Positions 58,268-64,000 of a stretch of 64,000 nt of DNA are shown here, piece after piece. The notes under the pieces are model-generated. The model worked only from the letters and a program-made list of their open reading frames with translations. It was not told the origin of the DNA and did not search any database. The stretch lies in NCBI GenBank assembly GCA_014529385.2, contig CM043953.1, positions 95,444,842 through 95,508,841 of the forward strand. The letters are read 5' to 3'. Position numbers and translations under genes: made by a program. Every line of letters starts with the position of its first letter. The first letter of the stretch is position 1. Source of the stretch: Adiantum capillus-veneris. Taxonomy: Eukaryota > Streptophyta > Polypodiopsida > Polypodiales > Pteridaceae.

Positions 58268-59638
58268 TGCATGTCTCTTGAGGGTCTAACGACAAAGCGT
58301 CGGGCTTCTCATTGTAGACGGAGAAGTAGTCTAGGTGCTAACCAAGGTAAACTAGGACTGATTTAGTGTTAATAAGATGATATAGAGTTGTTTAGAGAGA
58401 ATTGCAAGAGAATATCACAGATCGAAACAAATATTAACACTTAATTGAGCTTGCAATCAGAACATGTTTCCATTAAATAGATATTTGGAACCCTTGATAC
58501 AAATTGGTTGCATACACCAACGTCAGTATGCCTGTTGATTTGAAATTCCCTATTTCAAACCCGTTGGAAGCAGCTCATAATTGCCAAGCAGAACACCGAA
58601 CCTGTACTGTTTCTTTGCTCTTGAATCCCATGCTAGACGCTTCCCTCTCCTCTTCTTCACATTCCTTTCCCTCACCAAATCAACACATTTCTCCTTCTTT
58701 GACTACTCCTCCTCTCCAAAATGACCTTGTTTGTTCTTCTTCGACTCCACCCCAAAAAGCTCTCGCCCCAAAACAAAAAATCTCAAAAAGCTATCCCCAA
58801 AACTGCAAAAACGAGGCCCATATGGGCGTGTGAGGCTTCCTATTTTTAGCCCCCATCCTTATTTAGCTTTTTCATGGCATGTGTAATCCCCACTTTTCCC
58901 TATTTTTTGGACCCCTCTCATGTGCACCGCCCCTTTTTTAGATGCTATTCTTAGCTTGCCTGAAGCTCCATGGCTCAATACTTCTATGTTGATACTAGTC
59001 TCAGATTTTCAGTGTTGTACTGATACTGAAAACATTGGTATAATACTAGTACGCGTAATACTGGCACACATAATATTTCTACTGGTAATATCGGTATTGG
59101 TAATACTGGTATGTGTAATATTGGTACTGATAATACTGATGCTAGAAATATTAGTATTGGAAATATTGGTATTGGAAATACTGGTATTGGAAATATGGTA
59201 TTGAAAATACTGGTAATACTGGTACTGGTAATGATGATATTGGTAATACTCATACTAGTAATACTGGCATGCATAATACTGGTGCTGGTAATGCTGGCGG
59301 CTAACTCGGCACAAACCTCGCCTCGGCAAAACTTCAATTTCTGATAACTTGGCATCCAAAGCTCCGATTTGCTGATATGAAAAGACTAGTAGGCTCCTTC
59401 AAAACTTCAAGCTCTACACATCTTAGCCTCTTAAGAACCAGCACCCTGACATTCTTCACCTTTCAACCTTTCTAGCCCTATCCGGAGCCCATCTTGGTCT
59501 AGAAACCCACATAAAGCATACATCTTTGGTCTCTAGCTGACATAACAGCTGTTATCCGTTGTTCATAAGTTTGGCAAAAACCTCGGATGTGTATGCAGAT
59601 CTACATCTTTCACCCTGTGCCCACAAAGAGGCATGACA
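58268..59638 (-). repeat. Gypsy-3 5' LTR
   Basis: It begins TGCATGTCTCTTGAGGG, ends GAGGCATGACA, and aligns with 50950-52320. The adjacent internal sequence on the minus strand (CTCCGACAATTTGGTG) is not an initiator-Met PBS, so a different tRNA primer would be used or the site has decayed. It also contains the 15-bp minisatellite and an antisense open frame (58504-58833). Confidence 0.92.
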
Positions 59639-59947
59639 ATGTCCTTCAGTTCTTCCTCCCTGATGAATTGCCCTAGGTCTAGCTTCAACTGCTGCATTAA
59701 ATGTCAAGCAAGGACACTATCACCTGTAATGCCCTAGTTCATTGCACTCCAAACAGCGGAGCTCTCTTTGTCCTTGGTTTATTGCAGGTGCTGCATAACC
59801 TTGGGGTCTTCTCCCTTGGAATCTGATTGGATTAATTCTTCTCGGGGTATCTCTAGAATTGGTTGGCTGAAATCTCCTCTTCTTGGCCAAAGGCTTAGCA
59901 GGCAACATTGCATCCTGCAATGATATGGGATGCATGGCTTCAAGCTG
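59639..59947 (-). pseudogene. gag: Gypsy-2 gag 3' end (outer piece)
   Basis: The sequence aligns with 41950-42257 of Gypsy-1 and contains LPAKPLAKKRRFQPTNSRDT, RFQGRRPQGYAAPAINQGQR and the knuckle CLECNELGHYR followed by a stop. It rejoins the Gypsy-2 body across Gypsy-3. Homology stops at 59947. Confidence 0.9.
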
Positions 59948-60250
59948 TCATAAAATCTAATATCTAACCAACCCAAATGATTTTCTTATTTTGAACTGAT
60001 CATTTAATGCGGGAGAATAAACGAGAACAAAGGTTAGAATATAGACATGTGCTTACAGATCTATCTCAACACGGGGCCAATGGTAAAGGGGTCCAAATGA
60101 GCGATGGTCTATCAAAGAGCAAGGCTAATCAATGGAACTTAAAAGACCTTAGGTTTAGCTTCATTAAAGACCTCCAAAGGTTAGTGTTAAAATTCGTTTG
60201 ACCTTAGGTAAGCTAGGGTGAGCTTGAGGTGGGAACCCGGCCCAAGCTTG
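59948..60250. other. Anonymous DNA
   Basis: No gene or repeat was recognised between the end of Gypsy-2 and the minisatellite. Confidence 0.5.
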
Positions 60251-60443
60251 AGGTGTTTGTAGTGCTTGATAAATAAGGTGCTTTAGGTGCTTGTCGTGCT
60301 TGATGACTAACGTGCTTGAGGTGCTTTTTGTGCTTGCTGTCTAAGATGCTTGAGGTGCTTGTCATGCTTGCTGACTAGGGATCTTGAGGTGCTTGTGGGA
60401 ACACTACCCAAGCTTGAGGTGCTTTTTCATGCTTGCTGACTAA
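60251..60443. repeat. 34-bp minisatellite
   Basis: Units beginning AGGTGCTT start at 60251, 60285, 60319, 60353, 60387 and 60417: four steps of exactly 34 bp and a final step of 30 bp. The array runs into the CACTA-like element, and its phase resumes just after it (CTAAGGGGCTTGAGG at 61782). Confidence 0.92.
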
Positions 60444-61781
60444 CACTAGAATGGTAACAGGACACTTTTATGTCCTTGGACACTTTTGTGTCCTGTTAAG
60501 TGACCATTTTGCTTGAATTATTTGAAGAGTATGAAAATGAATTTCTAGGTGCTATATATCCACAAAGTTGCCTTATGAGCTGAAAAAAACTTAGCATTTT
60601 TTTTTTAGTATCGGTCTCACCATTAACCTTACTCTTACACAACAATATTGAACCTAAACTGTGTGAAAAAACGGGTCCTGTTTTTGGCTTTTTTTCAAGT
60701 TTTGGCAACTATACCACTCTAAACTTCATGTTTGTGAGGTTTAGATGACTAGAGGTTAGGCCTTCGTAGTTCTCAACATGTTTTGATGCTTGTAGGGAGA
60801 GCTAAGTATTAAAATTGAAAGTTATGACCAGTTTACAAGAATTGCATAATCCTGTTTTTTGGCCAAAATTAGCACTTTTATGACTTTTTTGGTGGCTTTC
60901 TTGATATCCAAATTCAATTTTGATTGTGTAAGTGTAATGTATAACATAAAGCTAATCTTCCTTGAGTTTTGGGGGACCTAATATGCTATATAGCATAGTA
61001 TATGATGATGGTTGAGTTTTTTGATTGCTGAAGAATACGATACATTTTAGAGTGGCAAGTATAACTTTCTCAATATTGCTAGTTTCTTAGGCCAATTGTG
61101 TGTATTTTGTAGGTAGTAACCATATCTAATCATAGACTACAAACTTGGCTAGATATTGAGTAGTTTCTATGGGTTTCTAGAGGTCATAATGCTAAACCCA
61201 TTTTTTTCATGTTTGCTGTATTTATCACTTTATCATTGCCCCCAAGGTTCCAATTGTAAGAGATCCATTATCCTTTTGACATGCTCCATGGCTCCTTTTG
61301 AATCCAGAGGCCCAAAGGGAACTAAGAAAACATGTATATAGTATCTGTATTGAGCGTGACTATAGAAACTTTGATGATAGGTCCGCAGAATGGCAAAAAT
61401 GCAGCTTTTTTGTACCTATTTTTTTTGCCCAAAAAAAAATAGTGAGGTAAAAGCAACCATATGTTTTGGTCACCAACCCATTGAAGTTAACGGGGCATTT
61501 TATCTCATGTCCTACAAAAATCTCCACTCTTATTTATATGCAATCAATCGTAAGAAATTGCTGTTTTGGGCAAAATTCACTGGTCCATCAACTTTGGAGG
61601 CTTGTAGTGACCAAGGGATGAGAAAAATTACAAGTTTCTCATTTTTTCCATATGTAGTAGTTATTGAACTATAAGCTCATGAAAGGATTTTTCAAAATGA
61701 GTGGATCTACTATGGTTTTGGAAATTTTTTCCAAAACCCTGAAAGGACACTTTTATGTCTTGTTAGGTTACCATTCTAGTG
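60444..61781. mobile_element. 1.34-kb CACTA-like non-autonomous DNA transposon
   Basis: Both ends begin CACTAGAATGGTAAC when read inward, a 15-bp perfect terminal inverted repeat starting with the CACTA signature. Motifs of the form GGACACTTTTATGTC recur just inside both ends, like the subterminal repeats of CACTA elements. CTAA flanks both sides (60440-60443 and 61782-61785), and the minisatellite continues across the insertion. No transposase was recognised. CACTA elements usually make 3-bp duplications, so the 4-bp match may include one chance base. Confidence 0.82.
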
Positions 61782-62510
61782 CTAAGGGGCTTGAGGGTAA
61801 TGTGTTCAAAAAGTCAGAACCCATCCCTACAAGAGAGGGGGTGAGCCCTAAATCTAGGGGGATGAGAACACACACACACTCACACAAGGCAAGCTTGGTA
61901 CAAAGAAAGCAAATCATTATGAAAAGTTTGGACTCAAAAATGGGCTTTGTAAGAATTGTTGATGTGGCATAGCTTTCAAAAAGTGGGGATCGGTAATATT
62001 TTTGCAAATAAGATCCAAACTTGTCGGAGGCTGGATATTTAGAATCTACTCTTCAAATGCTATCTATTGATATATAGCATGCATGTATCGAACATTGCCT
62101 TCATGTAGATATAGAAAAATGTGATTTTAGATTACCGTAATGGTAACAAAACCTGGTTGATTGAAAAAAATTGGCATAACTCTCATAGAAGTTATGCCGT
62201 AATTTTAGATTACCGTAATGGTAACAAAACCTGGCTGATTGAAAAAAATTGGCATAACTTTCATAGAAGTCATCCAAACTTTTCGGACCTTGGCTCTTTA
62301 GAATCCATTTTTCAAGAACTTTCCAATGATAGGTCATATCATGGGGTTCTAAGCAATATTTAGAGGGGTCTACCGGGCTGCTTTCTTTTGTACAACTTTG
62401 ATGATGTGGCACTCTTAAAAGGCCCAAAAATGAGTTCAAAATTTTCCTAATGAGGATACTTGTCAAGCTCCCCCCTCATGTTGCCCTCATGGTATGCCTA
62501 AAACCTATTG
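61782..62510. other. Anonymous DNA with a tandem duplication
   Basis: Apart from the 78-bp duplication listed separately, no gene was recognised. Confidence 0.5.
62121..62276. repeat. 78-bp tandem duplication
   Basis: Units at 62121-62198 and 62199-62276 (GT(G/A)ATTTTAGATTACCGT...) differ at about five positions. The period is a multiple of three. Confidence 0.93.
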
Positions 62511-64000
62511 GTTGGCCTGCCAAGGGGTCCAATGATAAATTAGTTAATTTAATTAATTGTTTTTGCACTTATCAAGTCCTCTCTCTCAAAGAGGAAAGGG
62601 GGACACTTGTCCCAAGACTACCCTTGTTGCTTGTTATGCATCATGCATGTGATTGGCCAGACTTGCAGGGGTCCAATGAGCTTCAAGCATAAGCTACAAG
62701 GGGGGTTCAACCAAAGCAAGAGGAGATGCTTGGGGGGTATACTCTCCCACACACACTCTCATTGTATAAAGTGCAAAGTGCAAGAGCTGCATCTCCTTCT
62801 CCAAGCTAGTAAAGAAGTTGAGAGCCTACACCAACACTCTTGGTTATGGAATGCAAATCCAATTAAGAGCCATGCTTCAATGCTTAAGCTTTCCATCTTC
62901 TCCATCTTCATCACTATGCTATTATGTATGCTAGCAAGAAGAGTGATGATAAGTGATAACTACTTCTTTCTCCTATGGAATGTTTCTTCTTCCTCTTGCC
63001 TACCCTCATTCCCCACTAGCTCTCTCCACCTTCGAAGGTGTTTGAGGCCTTGGGATTGAGGCTTGGGATAGTGTAATGGAATTTGCCTATTCAATTTGAG
63101 AATAGCGGAATTTAATGAGAGTACTTTCAAGAAATGATTTTGTGAGCATAGCGGGTAGACATAATTGAAGATAGCAACATAATCATAGCAATTAGTTAAC
63201 TTGGCATAGACAATACTTTTGCAAGAGAGAGAGTTTAGAGAACATGACAACAATTGAGGACCGGATTTATGTGGAGCCGGTCCCCCCTCCAATAGGCATT
63301 TGTATTATGATTTCTCCCATAAAGAGAGACTTGTTACAATACAGTCTTTGTGTTCCTTGTGACCTAGGTGATGCCATGAAGATGGAAGGCTTCATGCACC
63401 ACAAACATAACATAAACTTGAAGAAAGCTTTAACTATCCCAAGCCTCAGTCCCAAGACCTCAAACACCTTCGAAGGTGGAGAGAGCTAGCAGGGAATGAG
63501 GGTAGGGAAGAGGAAGAAGAAACATTTCGTAGGAGAAAGAATTAGTTCCTCACTTATCATACTCTTGTTGCTAGCATACATAATAGCATAGTAATGAAGA
63601 AGAAGGAGATGGCAAGCTTAAGCATTGAAGCATGGCTTTTGGTTGGATTTGCACTCCATAGCCAAGAGTGTTGGTGTAGGCTCTCAACCTCTACTTGCTT
63701 GGAGAGGGAGCTCTTGCACTTTTCATATCACACAATGAGAGTGCTTGTGAGTGTGTGTGGGTGAGTATACCCCCTAGGCACCCCCCTAGCTTGCTTGGGT
63801 CGACCCCCCCTTGTAGCTCATGCCTGAAGCTCATTGGACCCCTCCAGGCCTAGCCAATCACAAGCGAGAGCCATTACAAGCAACATGGGTAGCCTTGGGA
63901 CAAGTGTCCCCCTTTCCCCTTTGAGAGAGAGGACTTGATAAATGAAAAATCAATTAGATAATTCAAGTAATTTATCATTGGACCCCTTTGAAGCTTAGCC
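62511..64000. repeat. Large imperfect inverted repeat
   Basis: The left arm (about 62511-63072) and the reverse complement of the right arm (63433 to the window edge) align over more than 550 bp at roughly 85 percent identity by eye, with a spacer of about 360 bp. Shared landmarks include CACCTTCGAAGGTG (63027-63040 and 63465-63478), GGGGGACACTTGTCCCAAG and GAGAGCCTACACCAACACTC. A plus-strand 150-codon frame in the left arm (62607-63059) has no recognisable domain and is not preserved in the right arm. Confidence 0.93.

Larger units (their letters stand above)
50950..59638 (-). mobile_element. Gypsy-3, large Ty3/gypsy element inserted in Gypsy-2
   Basis: LTR-like repeats at 50950-52320 and 58268-59638 bound a minus-strand internal region of about 5.9 kb with gag, knuckle, protease, RT, RNase H and integrase in gypsy order. 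Gypsy-2 sequence resumes immediately outside on both sides. The LTRs differ by roughly 10 percent by eye. No clean target duplication was found at the junctions. Protein motifs differ clearly from Gypsy-1 and Gypsy-2, so this is a separate lineage. Confidence 0.92.

Noticed and set aside
59948-60250. Extension of Gypsy-2 gag past 59947
   Set aside because: Similarity to Gypsy-1 gag stops sharply at 59947 and no Gag motif follows.
62607-63059. 150-codon frame in the left arm of the inverted repeat
   Set aside because: No domain was recognised and the mirrored arm does not preserve it.

Overview
The window looks like a stretch of plant nuclear heterochromatin built almost entirely from LTR retrotransposons inserted into, and recombined with, one another. 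The evidence is Ty1/copia polyproteins (CCHC knuckle, DSGA protease, GAG-pre-integrase, DDE integrase, YVDD reverse transcriptase, RNase H), Ty3/gypsy polyproteins including one with a C-terminal chromodomain-like segment, primer-binding sites matching the 3' end of plant initiator-Met tRNA, TG...CA long terminal repeats, and long (GA)n and (TA)n tracts. No intact host gene could be recognised. The species cannot be named from sequence alone; a land plant with a large, repeat-rich genome is the safest statement. All element names used here (Copia-1, Gypsy-1 and so on) are local labels.

Layout. 1-5838: anonymous DNA with a 218-bp MITE (TSD GGCAAATG), long GA and G tracts, and a decayed multi-exon-like coding remnant (3918-5471). 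5839-13322: Copia-1 (+), 228-bp LTRs, split in gag by a 2.4-kb insertion flanked by GACAGCGT. 13460-19257: Copia-2 (-), with an in-frame 255-bp tandem duplication of its knuckle/protease segment. 19258-22076: anonymous DNA with two coding-like remnants. 22077-about 33751: Copia-3 (+), old and rearranged, interrupted by Copia-4 (26892-32426, -), the youngest element here (perfect 5-bp TSD, two LTR substitutions, one polyprotein frame broken only by two TAG codons).

34165-45868: Gypsy-1 (-), a chromodomain-type gypsy element with about 2.2-kb LTRs, one of which exists in a second, partial copy carrying a 680-bp MITE-like insertion. 45869-50949 plus 59639-59947: pieces of a sister element, Gypsy-2 (-), cut by a gag-only element (45913-48051) and by Gypsy-3 (50950-59638, -), a complete but degenerate element of a different gypsy type. 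59948-64000: a 34-bp minisatellite hit by a CACTA-like element, a 78-bp tandem duplication, and a large imperfect inverted repeat (arms over 550 bp) running off the right edge.

Functionally, gag would form the particle, protease process the polyprotein, RT/RNase H copy the RNA from the tRNA-primed PBS, and integrase insert the copy. Nearly all copies carry stops, frameshifts or lost catalytic residues, so the region is a record of insertion order rather than an active set of genes. Repeated local tandem duplications (64 to 255 bp) inside element coding regions are a notable shared theme.
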